From: Pirellulales bacterium
GTDB lineage: Bacteria; Planctomycetota; Planctomycetia; Pirellulales; Thermoguttaceae
Reading direction: 5' to 3'
Assembly (NCBI GenBank): GCA_020846145.1
Contig: JADLEL010000051.1
Location: 1-64,000, forward strand
Length of the DNA stretch: 64,000 nt
The translations under genes were made by a program, and so were the position numbers. The notes under the pieces were generated by a model, which worked only from the letters and a program-made list of their open reading frames with translations, was not told the origin of the DNA and did not search any database. Position 1 is the stretch's first letter. Each line of letters begins with the position of its first letter. Positions 25,788-36,300 of the stretch are shown here, one piece after another.

Positions 25788-28700
25788 TTACGTCGAAATC
25801 GGCTCGGGCACGCGCCGCGATTCCGTTTCGGCTTGAGTCGTATTCTCGCTCGACCCCGTAGGGCCGCTAAACACCATGTAAAGCACGCGCAGCACCAGCA
25901 AACTCATCACCATCGCGCTGAAGATGCCGCCGATCACGACGGTGGCCAAGGGGCGTTGGACCTCGGCGCCCAGACCCTCGTTGAAGGCCATGGGCACGAA
26001 ACCGAGACTCGCCACGAGGGCCGTCATCAGCACCGGGCGCAAGCGGGTCATGGCGCCCTCCTCGACGGCCCGTTCGAGTTCCATGCCTCGGTTGCGCAAT
26101 TGGCGGATGCAGGACACCAGCAGCATGTCGTCGAGCACGGCCACGCCGGAAAGCGCGACGAATCCGACCGCGGCGGAGATCGAGAAGGGCATGTCCCGCA
26201 ACCAGAGGGCGAAGATGCCGCCGACCCAAGCGAACGGCACGGCGGTGAACACGCGCAGGGCGTCGATGAGATTGCGGTACGTCAGATACAGCAAGCCGAA
26301 AATCAGCGTCAAGGCCAAAGGCACGACGACCAACAGCCGTTGCCGCGCGCGCTCGTAATGCTCGAACTGTCCGCCCCACTCGACGCGATAGCGGCCGGGC
26401 GGCAATTGCACGCCGGCGGCCACTTTCCGCCGCGCCTCGGCCACGAAACCGACCATGTCCCGGCCGCGAACGTTCGCCGAGACCGTGATTCGACGCTGAT
26501 ACCACTCGCGTTTGATGGTGGAAGGCCCTTCGACGGATTCGATCGCCGCCAGGCGCGACAGCGGAATGCGCTGGCCGGAGGGGGCCGTAACTTGAACGGA
26601 GCCGATCGCTTCGGGACTCGCGCGCACGCTCTCCGGAAGACGGACGATCAAGGGAAAGCGCAACTGTCCGTCATAGACGTCGCCCAACCGCTTGCCGCCC
26701 AACGCCTCGACCAAGCCGAGCACGGCGTTGGCGGAAATGCCGCAGCGGGCAATCTCGTCTTGGTCGATGCGAATCTGCAGCACGGGCTGGCCCGTAACCT
26801 GTTCGGCGCTCACGTCGGCCGCGCCGGGGATCGATTTCAAAACGCGTTCGATTTCGGCGGCCTTTTTCGCGAGCGCGTCGAAGTCGTCGCCGTAGAGGAT
26901 GGCCGCCACGTCGGAGCGCACGCCGGAGATCATCTCATTCATCCGCATTTCGATGGGCTGCGTCATGGCGACGCGCTGGCCGGGCATGTCGCGGAGTTCT
27001 TTTTGAATCAAATCGGTCAATTCGTTTTGGGTTGCCGCGCGCTTCCACCGCTCGCGCGGCCGAAGCGCGATGAAGATGTCGGACAGTTCGACGCCCATCG
27101 GATCGGTCGCCACTTCGGCGGCGCCGATGCGGCTCCAGGCGTACAGAATTTCGTCGGGAAATGCCGCCAGCAGGGCCTTCTCCATCCGGGTGTTGTAACG
27201 GATCGACTCTTCGAGATCGATCCCCGCCAACCGCACGACGTTCACCACGATGGAGCCTTCGGAAAGCTTCGGAATGAATTCCGATCCCAGGTTCGGCGCA
27301 ATCATCCCGAAGGCGACCGCCAACAGCCCGACGGCGAATCCGAGCACCGCCGGCTTGTGATGCATCGTGAATCGCAGAACCGGTGCATAGAGCCGCTTCA
27401 AGAGGCGAAGCACGAGCGGCTCCCGTTCGTCGATTCGGCTGGGAAGCATCAAACTGGCGAGCACGGGCATCAAGGTCAGGGAGAGGACCATCGAGCCGGC
27501 CAGGGCGAAGATTACCGTCAAGGCCATCGGTCGAAAGAGCTTGCCTTCCACTCCCTCCAGCGCGAGGATGGGCAGATAGACGATCATGATAATAAGTTCG
27601 CCGAACATCGTCGGCTTGCGGACTTCGACGGCGGCGTCGCGGATGATTTGCAATCGGTCAGAAAAAGGGGACAGTCCCCATTTGCCGGAACGGCCCGGTG
27701 GGTGCTTCGCGCAAATGGGATTTATCCCCTTTTTCGCCTGGGCCAGGTGCCGCACGCAGTTTTCGACCACGACCACCGAACTATCGACGATCAGGCCGAA
27801 ATCGAGGGCGCCCAGGCTGAGCAGGCTGGCCGCGATGCCGAACTGCAGCATCCCGGAGAACGCGAACAGCATCGAGAGGGGAATCGCCAGCGCGACGATC
27901 AATCCGGCGCGGAGATTTCCGAGGAAGATAAACAGGACGGCGACGACGAGCAATCCGCCCTCGAACAGATTCTTTCGCACGGTGTCGATTACGCCGTCCA
28001 CCAGTTCCGTTCGGTCGTAAACTGTTTGGATCGTCACGCCCGGCGGCAGTGACGCCCGAATTTCTTGGAGTTTGCTTTTCAACGCCCAGGTAACTTCGTG
28101 GCTGTTTTCGCCCATCAGCATGAAGCCCAGGCCGAGAACGGCTTCGCCCCGGCCGTGGGCGGTTACCGCTCCGAGTCGGATTTCGCCGCCGGTTTGCACG
28201 TCGGACACGTCGCGGACGCGGATCGGTACGCCGTCTTCGGCGGTGATGACGATGTTCCCAATCTGCTCCAGGTCCGCCGTTCGGCCCTGGCCGTGGACCA
28301 GCAGCATCCGCGCGCCGACGCGGATGCTTCCGCCGCCGACGTTGCGATTGTTCTCCGCGACGGCCTCGGTAATCCGATCGAACGTTAGGCCGTGCTTGAT
28401 TAAGCGGTCGGGATCGATGCGGACCTGATACTGCTTCTCGTAGCCGCCCCAACCGTTCACTTCGGCCACGCCGGGGATCGACCGGAGTTGCGGCTTGACC
28501 ACCCAATCGTGAATGGTCCTTAGCTCGGAGAGTTTTTCGATGCGCTCATTCTCGGGCATTTTCGAGAAGTCGTAACCTTCGTAGGTCAGGACGTAATGGA
28601 AAACTTCCCCCAAGCCCGTCGAAACCGGTCCCATTTTCGGGCGTTCGATGCCCGCGGGGAGTTCCACCGCGCCGAGCCGCTCGAAGATTATCTGCCGTGC

Positions 28701-29015
28701 GAAGTAGATGTCGGTTCCGTCCTCGAAGGTAACGACCACTTGGGAGAGGCCGAATTTCGAGATCGAACGCACCATTTCCAAGCCCGGCAAACCGCTAATC
28801 GCCTGCTCGACCGGGAAGGTGATCTGCCGTTCGACCTCTTCGGGCGCGAGCGACGGGGCAATGGTGTTGACCTGAATTTGCACGGGGGTCGTGTCGGGGA
28901 AGGCGTCGATGTCGAGGCGTCCGAGCGAAAACGCGCCGACTGCGGCAAAGGCCAGCGCGATCGCCACGACCCGGAACCGATGCCGCAACGAGAGGTCGAT
29001 TATCCAATTGAGCAT
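25788..29015 (-). CDS. Heavy-metal efflux RND transporter, CusA/CzcA family
   Basis: DIDAFPDTTPVQIQVNTIAPSLAPEEVERQITFPVEQAISGLPGL, ALDFGLIVDSSVVVVENCVRHL, EVRKPTMFGELIIMIVYLPIL. Confidence 0.95.
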   Translation of the reverse strand: MLNWIIDLSLRHRFRVVAIALAFAAVGAFSLGRLDIDAFPDTTPVQIQVNTIAPSLAPEEVERQITFPVEQAISGLPGLEMVRSISKFGLSQVVVTFEDGTDIYFARQIIFERLGAVELPAGIERPKMGPVSTGLGEVFHYVLTYEGYDFSKMPENERIEKLSELRTIHDWVVKPQLRSIPGVAEVNGWGGYEKQYQVRIDPDRLIKHGLTFDRITEAVAENNRNVGGGSIRVGARMLLVHGQGRTADLEQIGNIVITAEDGVPIRVRDVSDVQTGGEIRLGAVTAHGRGEAVLGLGFMLMGENSHEVTWALKSKLQEIRASLPPGVTIQTVYDRTELVDGVIDTVRKNLFEGGLLVVAVLFIFLGNLRAGLIVALAIPLSMLFAFSGMLQFGIAASLLSLGALDFGLIVDSSVVVVENCVRHLAQAKKGINPICAKHPPGRSGKWGLSPFSDRLQIIRDAAVEVRKPTMFGELIIMIVYLPILALEGVEGKLFRPMALTVIFALAGSMVLSLTLMPVLASLMLPSRIDEREPLVLRLLKRLYAPVLRFTMHHKPAVLGFAVGLLAVAFGMIAPNLGSEFIPKLSEGSIVVNVVRLAGIDLEESIRYNTRMEKALLAAFPDEILYAWSRIGAAEVATDPMGVELSDIFIALRPRERWKRAATQNELTDLIQKELRDMPGQRVAMTQPIEMRMNEMISGVRSDVAAILYGDDFDALAKKAAEIERVLKSIPGAADVSAEQVTGQPVLQIRIDQDEIARCGISANAVLGLVEALGGKRLGDVYDGQLRFPLIVRLPESVRASPEAIGSVQVTAPSGQRIPLSRLAAIESVEGPSTIKREWYQRRITVSANVRGRDMVGFVAEARRKVAAGVQLPPGRYRVEWGGQFEHYERARQRLLVVVPLALTLIFGLLYLTYRNLIDALRVFTAVPFAWVGGIFALWLRDMPFSISAAVGFVALSGVAVLDDMLLVSCIRQLRNRGMELERAVEEGAMTRLRPVLMTALVASLGFVPMAFNEGLGAEVQRPLATVVIGGIFSAMVMSLLVLRVLYMVFSGPTGSSENTTQAETESRRVPEPIST
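27661..27735. repeat. REP-like hairpin within the CusA-like CDS (gaaaaaggggacagtccccatttg ... caaatgggatttatcccctttttc)
   Basis: Imperfect inverted arms 27661-27684 and 27712-27735; encodes KKGINPICAKHPPGRSGKWGLSPFSD in frame. Confidence 0.92.
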
Positions 29016-29027
29016 GGGAAGTCCTCG

Positions 29028-30689
29028 TTATTCCGCTGCGCAACAGCCTTCGCCAAGGTTGTTCTTCAGCAGTTCGGCCCTGAGCGCGTCGCTCCCCTTG
29101 GCGGCCACGACTTCGCCGGGGAGCAGGCCGGCGATGACCTCGGAATAATTCTTCCCCCGGATTCCCACTCGCACCGTGCGCACGTGAAACACCTTCAGGC
29201 TTTCCGGCTTGTCGAAGTAACTTTTGTCGCGGACGAACGCGATGCGGCAGCAACCATCCCCATGAATCGCTTCGTTGGGAACGGTGATCGCCTCGCGTTC
29301 CTCGCGCAGCACGATGCGGCCCGTTCCGAAGGTCTGGTTGCGAAGTAATCCCCCGGGATTGGACAGTTCGGCCCGAACGGCGACCATCCGCGTGTGTTGG
29401 TCGGCGGTAGTGCTGATCCAGACGAGAGTCCCGCCAACCTCCACGCGGCTTCCATCGGGCCGGAACTGAACCGGTTGTCCGAGAGCAAGTTTGTCGGCGT
29501 CTTCCGGCGGCACGTTCAAAGTGAGCCACATGCGGCTGGTGTCGGCCAGTTCGAACGCGATCCGCGCAGTGTCCACGACCTCGCCGGCGACGGCGTGCCG
29601 ATTGACGACGATCCCGTCCATCGGCGCTTTGAGCGGAAGCAGATTCGACGTCGTTTCGGCGTCATCGAACCGTGCGGCGAGCGGTTTGGGAAGGCCGAGC
29701 AATCGGAGATGTTGCGCAAAGTTTTGTTCGGGCAGCGCGCGCAATGCTTCGATATCCACCGGCAAGCCGAGATTCACGAGTGCCTGCTGAGCGTTCATCG
29801 AGCGAGCTTGCGCCAACACGAGATCGGCCTGTGCTTTTTCGAGTTGCCGACCGGAAACGACGCCGTCGGACGACGCCGGCAGGAGGCGATTTACGATCTT
29901 TCGCAGCAAGTTTTCCTCGGCCAAGGCTTGAATGAGTTCCGTCTTGGCCCGCCCGACCTCGGCCGTTTCGATCAATGCGAGGACTTCTCCCTTGCGGACC
30001 CGATCGCCGACATTCTTTTCGACGGACCATACGGTTCCCGGCAGGCGCGATGCAAGATTGGCGAAACGGGTTTGATCGTAAGTGATCTCGCCGTTGGCGG
30101 AGACCGAATCGACGAGCGGTCGGCGTGCGACCAACTCCACCTCGACTCCGGCCTTCCGCACCGCTTCCTGGGTAGCGAACTGGATCCGTCGCCGGTAATT
30201 CTTGCAAACGGCGTTGTTCTCCGGGCCGGGCGCCGACGCCAGCGCTCGCGCCGCCCGAGCGCGGTCCGCTTCGATGCCCTCCGTTGTCTGCTTCAGTTGC
30301 GCGGCTTCGGGATGGCACAGGGGGCAATCGTGAACGCCGTGCTCCTTGCACCAGCCGTAATCCTTGCCGCGGGGCAAGAGGCTCGGACGGCACTCGACGC
30401 ACTGCGATTCCGGCACGCCATGCTCTTCACACCATTCGTCCGGCAAGCCCGCGCCGCCGCCGGTCATGGTCGAGAACTTCGGCAGCTTCCAAGCGGAACA
30501 ATGCCCATAGAATCCGATGCCGGCGAGCGCGACGATGACCAGCACGGTCGGGAATTGCCCGATCGCGCGGTTCATGAGCATGAAGCCGCGGCGCGGCGGG
30601 GGCGTTTCCGCTTGCGGCGGTTGCTCCCGGCAATTCTCTTCACCGTCAAGCGGCCGAGAGGTTGGATGGTTTACGGTTACTTGATTCAT
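29028..30689 (-). CDS. Efflux RND periplasmic adaptor, CusB/CzcB family, with N-terminal Cys/His metal-binding-like module
   Basis: DEWCEEHGVPESQCVECRPSL, YGWCKEHGVHDCPLCHPEAAQ; RLPGTVWSVEKNVGDRVRKGEVLALIETAEVGRAKTEL; APMDGIVVNRHAVAGEVV. Confidence 0.92.
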   Translation of the reverse strand: MNQVTVNHPTSRPLDGEENCREQPPQAETPPPRRGFMLMNRAIGQFPTVLVIVALAGIGFYGHCSAWKLPKFSTMTGGGAGLPDEWCEEHGVPESQCVECRPSLLPRGKDYGWCKEHGVHDCPLCHPEAAQLKQTTEGIEADRARAARALASAPGPENNAVCKNYRRRIQFATQEAVRKAGVEVELVARRPLVDSVSANGEITYDQTRFANLASRLPGTVWSVEKNVGDRVRKGEVLALIETAEVGRAKTELIQALAEENLLRKIVNRLLPASSDGVVSGRQLEKAQADLVLAQARSMNAQQALVNLGLPVDIEALRALPEQNFAQHLRLLGLPKPLAARFDDAETTSNLLPLKAPMDGIVVNRHAVAGEVVDTARIAFELADTSRMWLTLNVPPEDADKLALGQPVQFRPDGSRVEVGGTLVWISTTADQHTRMVAVRAELSNPGGLLRNQTFGTGRIVLREEREAITVPNEAIHGDGCCRIAFVRDKSYFDKPESLKVFHVRTVRVGIRGKNYSEVIAGLLPGEVVAAKGSDALRAELLKNNLGEGCCAAE

Positions 30690-30786
30690 CGGAATACTCC
30701 TCTAGATTTTGCGGCGCAAGCGAGATGCCAAATGGTCGATGAACGTTGCAGCAACCAAGTAGCCGGGCGAGCAATTCCTGAAAGAA

Positions 30787-31236
30787 TCAAATGAGAAGCG
30801 ATGCGATGAGCGCGCGGACTTCCCTTCCGGAATCGGCCGTGGGAAAGTGACAAGCATCGCGGAGGGGGAAGAAACTTCGTCCGAAGATCGGCGGCTGCCC
30901 GGCGAATTCAATGGCGTCGGGCGCGGCGAAATAGACATTCTCGCAATCGGCGTCGGCCGCAACCACATGCCGATCCATGACTGCGCCGCGGCAAAGGCAC
31001 GTGCCGCTTTCCTGCCGCGAGTCGGATTTGCCGGGACCGTTTGTATCGTCGCCGGGAGCCGAACGCGAGCAACAACCGCAGCCGGAATGCTTGCGAAGCG
31101 CTGAAGTTCCACGACCTGCCGCCGCCGCTTCCGACATGCAGAGGTACGGACAGATCAGCATCGTGGCCGCAACTAAATGAACGGTAGCCACTCGGAGCGA
31201 CACGGGAATGTCTCGCGGAAATTGGGGTGCTTGCAC
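30787..31236 (-). CDS. Hypothetical secreted Cys-rich protein upstream of the efflux genes
   Basis: Hydrophobic N-terminus; SGCGCCSR, CLCRG; same strand as the efflux genes. Confidence 0.55.
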   Translation of the reverse strand: MQAPQFPRDIPVSLRVATVHLVAATMLICPYLCMSEAAAAGRGTSALRKHSGCGCCSRSAPGDDTNGPGKSDSRQESGTCLCRGAVMDRHVVAADADCENVYFAAPDAIEFAGQPPIFGRSFFPLRDACHFPTADSGREVRALIASLLI

Positions 31237-31339
31237 GACGGAAAAACAGCGCCTACGAACGATTATAGCATCTCAGGGTATGCTCGGCAAGCATGGAACG
31301 ATTCCGCACCGCATTGCCGACTGGCGATGAGCGCGCTTT

Positions 31340-32944
31340 TCACCATTTTTCCTCGTATTTCGTCCAGAGCAGATCGCCCAGGTTCCAGTAAGCTTGCGTG
31401 GCCTCGATGCAGGCCTCGCGGGTTTTTTGGGTCAGGAATTCGCGGGCTTTTTGCGGATCTTGCGCATGAAGCTCGCGGGCGCGGGCTTCGATTTCCTTTT
31501 GGCCGGCAAGCAGCTTTTCTTGCATGGGATTGCGGATTCCCGCCACGTCGTTGCGCATGTCGCCCCAGCGGTGCGCGGCCAGCTTGGCGACGCGGTTGAA
31601 GGCCCAAAAGGCCGCCCGGCGGCTGAAGCCCGTCGCGCGAGCGTCGGTTTCGAAGTCGTCGGGTAGATCGGTGATGCCGGCGTAGAGGGGCACGTAAGTG
31701 GTAGTCGCGGGGTTGGCGTAGCCCAGCCAGACCACGCCGCCCACCGCATCGGGAAGGGAGGCCCGCACTTGGATCACGGTCGCGTAAGAGCAAAAACCCT
31801 TGGCGATGGTCCGTTCGCCGCGCGGTCCCCAACCGCCGTTGATTTTGAAGAGCTTCATCATGTCGAAGGGCATGAAGGGATTGGCCAGCGGGCTTTTGAT
31901 CGTTTTTCCGGCGTCATCGACCACCGTGAGATTCTTGGTCATGTCGAATTCGGTGTCTTCGAAGGTGTCGCGGAAGAGTTCCATGACTTTTTCCGGCGTA
32001 ACGGGGTTTTCCGGCTTCACGGAAAAAGGCAGCACGTTGCTGTTGGGCTGCAAGTGCAGCGCGGGGGCCAGCAGATCGAGCACCCGCCACTCCCGCCGCG
32101 TCATGCAGAAATCGGTGCGGCTTTCGGGATGATAGGCTTCGTAGAATCGGAAGGGCCGGCCGCTCTTGGGATTCCAGTATCCCTTTTCTTCGGCGAGTTT
32201 CGTCACGTTGGCGGAGGCCATGAAGAAGTCGGGCTTGGAGAGGTCGATTTCGCCGATCCGCGAACCGTTGGCGAAGATCGAGACGTGATCGTCGGGCACG
32301 CGCTGCGCGGCCCAGGCGCCGCCCACGGCGTCTTTTCCCGGTCCCACGATTTCCATGAGCCACACTTCTTGCGGATCGGCGATGGTGAGCGCCTCGCCCA
32401 TGTCGGCCCAGCCGTATTGCTCGATGAGTTGGCCGGCGATTTGGATCGCCTCGCGCGCGGTCTTCGCCCGTTCGAGCAAAAGCCGCGTCAAGGTTTCGCA
32501 GTAGATCAGGCCCTTTTCGCTCGTCATTTCCTTGCGGCCGACGAACGTCGATTCGCCGATGGCCAATTGCCGTTCGTTCATGCAAGCGTAAGCGGGGGCG
32601 ATATAGCCGTAGGTCTCGGCCGTTTGGGGAATTTTTCCGCCGGCCGGCCCCCACGCGAACTGCGGCATCGGCCCGGTCGCATCTTCGCGGCGTTTGGGTA
32701 AAAACCGCTCCGCGCCGGGTTCGTGCTTCATCCCTGGAACCACTTCAATTCGTGTGCTGTAGCGCGTGCCGTCGCAGGTATGCGAGGTCATCACCGAGCC
32801 GTCGGACGAGGCCTTGCGGCCGACCATGATCGAGGTGCAGGAATCGGCGGGCTGCGCGGAGAACAGAAAAATAACGATACAGGCGGCGCGAATCGGGGAT
32901 TTCGGCATGTCTGGATTCCTCGGCGGCGTGAATTGTTGGTTCAA
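31340..32944 (-). CDS. C69 (U34) family dipeptidase
   Basis: Signal peptide then CTSIMVGRKASSDGSVMTSHTCDGTRY; EVWLMEIVGPGKDAVGGAWAAQRVPDDHVSIFANGSRIGEID. Confidence 0.9.
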   Translation of the reverse strand: MNQQFTPPRNPDMPKSPIRAACIVIFLFSAQPADSCTSIMVGRKASSDGSVMTSHTCDGTRYSTRIEVVPGMKHEPGAERFLPKRREDATGPMPQFAWGPAGGKIPQTAETYGYIAPAYACMNERQLAIGESTFVGRKEMTSEKGLIYCETLTRLLLERAKTAREAIQIAGQLIEQYGWADMGEALTIADPQEVWLMEIVGPGKDAVGGAWAAQRVPDDHVSIFANGSRIGEIDLSKPDFFMASANVTKLAEEKGYWNPKSGRPFRFYEAYHPESRTDFCMTRREWRVLDLLAPALHLQPNSNVLPFSVKPENPVTPEKVMELFRDTFEDTEFDMTKNLTVVDDAGKTIKSPLANPFMPFDMMKLFKINGGWGPRGERTIAKGFCSYATVIQVRASLPDAVGGVVWLGYANPATTTYVPLYAGITDLPDDFETDARATGFSRRAAFWAFNRVAKLAAHRWGDMRNDVAGIRNPMQEKLLAGQKEIEARARELHAQDPQKAREFLTQKTREACIEATQAYWNLGDLLWTKYEEKW

Positions 32945-33092
32945 TGGAAAAAGAGCGTTCTCGGACCGGTTCCTTCGCAGGTTCCATTATAATCGAAGAA
33001 ATGCCGGAATTAAAGCGAAATCCGCGCTTTGAATTTCGCCAGGGGGACACGCTCGATCGCGTGATTAGAGTGCAATTTCGTTCAGTTACGCC

Positions 33093-33214
33093 ATTTAGCC
33101 CCCGGTGAATACACCGGGGGCGAGTTGCGGGAAAGATTCGGGATGCATGAGTTTTGGGAAATTCAGGGGTTTGTTTGCGGCACCATGCCCCCCGTGTATT
33201 CACGGGGGGCTAAA
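33093..33214. repeat. tttagccccc-type palindromes (cccccggtgaatacaccggggg and ccccccgtgtattcacgggggg)
   Basis: Two hairpins in inverted orientation, bounded by tttagccc / gggctaaa. Confidence 0.8.
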
Positions 33215-33370
33215 TCGTGCTGAATGACTCGTGAAAGCTCCTCTCGTCCCCTGACTGGCGAGACGGTCGGCGGTGGATTATAATCGTTGCATCGGATGCT
33301 GGGGAGCGAGGGTAGTTCAAGCCCCCTCAATTTGACGAAACCGGCGACTTTTATTCAAGGAACCCTGCAC

Positions 33371-36300
33371 ATGTCTTGCAAACCCACTCGACGCGAATTC
33401 ATTCAACTGACGGGCGCGGCCTCGGTCCTCTTGGCGGCGGGCAGCAACATGGAGGCGATGGCCGGCCCCTTCGAGCCGAAAGACATCGCCGATCATTTCG
33501 TGCCCGTCGATAAAAAGCTCAAGCCCGAGTGGATCAAAAAAATGTTCGAGAAAGGGGAGCGGACATGGTATTCCGGCAGCGACCTCTCGACGATCGGCAT
33601 GCCCATCTGCGGGATCACCACCGGCCAACTCTATTTGACCGGCGACGGGCGACTGGCGCACTGGGATATTTTCAACATGACGCGCGGGGCCAATCGGGCC
33701 TACGAAGCGGGCCGCCGGATGACTTTCCCCGTGAAGCAGGGATTTGCCGTGCAGGTCGAAGCGGGCGGAAAAGCCGCGATACGGACGCTCGATGCCGAGG
33801 GATTTCCGGGAGTCCGTTTTTGCGGCGAGTATCCGCTGGGCTTCGTCGAGTACAAAGACGAGTCGCTGCCGGTTTCCATCGCTCTGGAGGCCTTTTCGCC
33901 GTTTATCCCCTTGAACGCCGCCGACTCGGCGCTGCCGATGACGGTCCTGCAATTCACCGTGAAGAACACGTCTTCGGCGCCGCTGGAAGTCGGGCTGGCC
34001 GGCTGGCTGCAGAACGCCGTGAGTTCGATCAACGGCGACGTGATGCTCGGCAAGCGCGTCAACCGCGCCGTGCGGAAGGACGGTCTGAGCCTGATCGAAA
34101 GCATCGCCGTCGCCAGCGCGCCGCCGAAGAGCACGCGCGAGCCGATCGTGCTGGCCGATTTCGAGGGGGACGATTACGGCAAGTGGACGGTTCAAGGAAA
34201 TGCCTTTGGCGACAAGCCCGCCCGGGGAACGCTCCCCGGCCAGCAGCCCGTCACCGGTTTTCAAGGCCGGGGATTGGCGAACTCGTATCTCGACGGGGAC
34301 GGTTCGCGAGGCAAGTTGACCTCGCCGAAGTTCAAGATCGAGCGGCCATTCATCAATTTTCTGATTGGCGGCGGGAATCGCAAGGGGACGCGCATCAACC
34401 TTCTGGTTGGCGGCAACGTGGTCCGCACGAAGACCGGCCGCGACGATGAGCGGCTGCTTTGGACGAGTTGGAACGTCCGCGATTACGAAGGACAAGAAGC
34501 GCAGATCGAGATCCTCGATCGGCAAGCGGGCAGTTGGGGGCACATCAACGTCGATCAGATCGAGATGGCCGACGTGCCGCGGAGCAGCGCGTCCGGCGCG
34601 CCGGAAAAACTGCCCGATTTCGGCTCGATGGCCCTCGCCATGCTTGGCCGGGGAGAAGAAATCATTCTGCGGCCCTCGCTGCCCGAGGAAAAAATAGCCG
34701 AGTCGCTGCTGGATGCCCCTCCCGCCCGCATCCCGGCGGAGGCCGAATCCTCGATCGAAAAATTGTTGATCGGCGGCCTGGGCAAGCGGATCAAACTCGC
34801 GGCCGGCCAGGAGGAGAAAGTAACGTTCTTCGTGACGTGGCATTTCCCCAATCGGGAGCAGCACGGCAACTTCTATACAAACCGATTCTCCAGCGCGGCG
34901 GCGGTCGCCGAGTATGCGGCCAAGAATTTGGACCGGCTGCAAGGTGAAACGCATCTCTGGCACAAGACCTGGTACGATTCCACGCTGCCCTACTGGCTGT
35001 TGGACCGGTTGTTCTCCACGACCTCGATTTTGGCCACCGGCACTTGCCAGTGGTGGGCCAACGGGCGGTTCTGGGCCTGGGAAGGCGTGGCCTGCTGCGC
35101 CGGCACCTGCGGCCACGTCTGGAACTACGAGCACGCCATGGCCCGGCTGTTCCCCGAGTTGGAACGCTCGGTCCGCGAAATGCAGGATTACGATCCCAAG
35201 GCGGGATTCGTGGAAGCGACGGGCGAGATTCACTTCCGCGGCGAGAGCGCTAGGCTTTGGGCGGGCGATTCCCAGCCCGGCTACGTGCTGAAAGCCTACC
35301 GCGAACACCAGATGTCGTCCGACAGCGAGTTCCTTAAAAAGCTCTGGCAGCGGATTCGCAAATCGATGGAGTTCATGATCCTCCAGGACGGCGACGGCGA
35401 CGGGCTAGTCGAGGGACAGCAGCACAATACTTACGACATCAACTTCTTCGGCCCCAACACGATGGTCGGTTCGCTCTATCTGGCCGCGCTCCGTGCGGCG
35501 GCGGCGATGGCCCGCGAGGTGGGCGACCTTCCCTTCGCCGAGCAATGCGAAAAGATATATCAAAGCGGCCGGGAAAAAACCGTCGCGGAGCTTTTCAACG
35601 GCGAGTATTTCATCCAGAAGGTCGATTTGGGCAAGTATCCCATGCATCAGTACGGCGAGGGATGCCTAGCCGATCAGCTCTTCGGCGAAGGTTGGGCGCG
35701 CCAAGTCGGATTCGAGCACATTTATCCCGCCGATAAAGTCCGCTCGGCGCTGAAGGCGATTTGGATTTATAACTGGGCGCCGGACGTCGCGCCGCAGAAC
35801 AAGGCCCATCCGCCGCAGCGCTGGTTCGCCCGGCCCGGCGAAGCGGGGCTGTTCACCTGCACTTGGCCGAAGAGCAAACACCTCGGACCCAAGAGCGTGT
35901 TGTACCGCGACGAGGTGTGGACCGGCATCGAATACCAGGTGGCGGGGAATATGGCCTGGGAAGGAATGCTGACCGAGGCGCTGGCGATCTGCCGCGCCGT
36001 ACACGAACGCTATCATCCTTCCAAATACAATCCCTGGAACGAAATCGAATGCGGCGACCATTACTCCCGGGCGATGGCCAGCTACGGCGTGTTCCTCGCG
36101 TTGAGCGGCTACGAGTATTTCGGTCCCAAGCGGCAACTGGGTTTCGCCCCGAAGATTACGCCCGAGGATTTCCGTGGAGCATTTACGACGGCGGAAGGCT
36201 GGGGCACTTTCGCCCAAAAGCGCGCCGGCGGCGTGCAAACCGAGCGGATCGAGGTCCGCTGGGGCAAATTGCCGCTCAAGACGCTGCGATTCGAGTTGCC

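Noticed and set aside
25554-28052. 832-aa plus-strand ORF
   Set aside because: Antisense to the clear CusA-like CDS; His/Arg/Gln-rich translation typical of a GC-rich shadow frame.
33317-35308. 663-aa minus-strand ORF
   Set aside because: Antisense to the GH116 gene; no recognisable domain.
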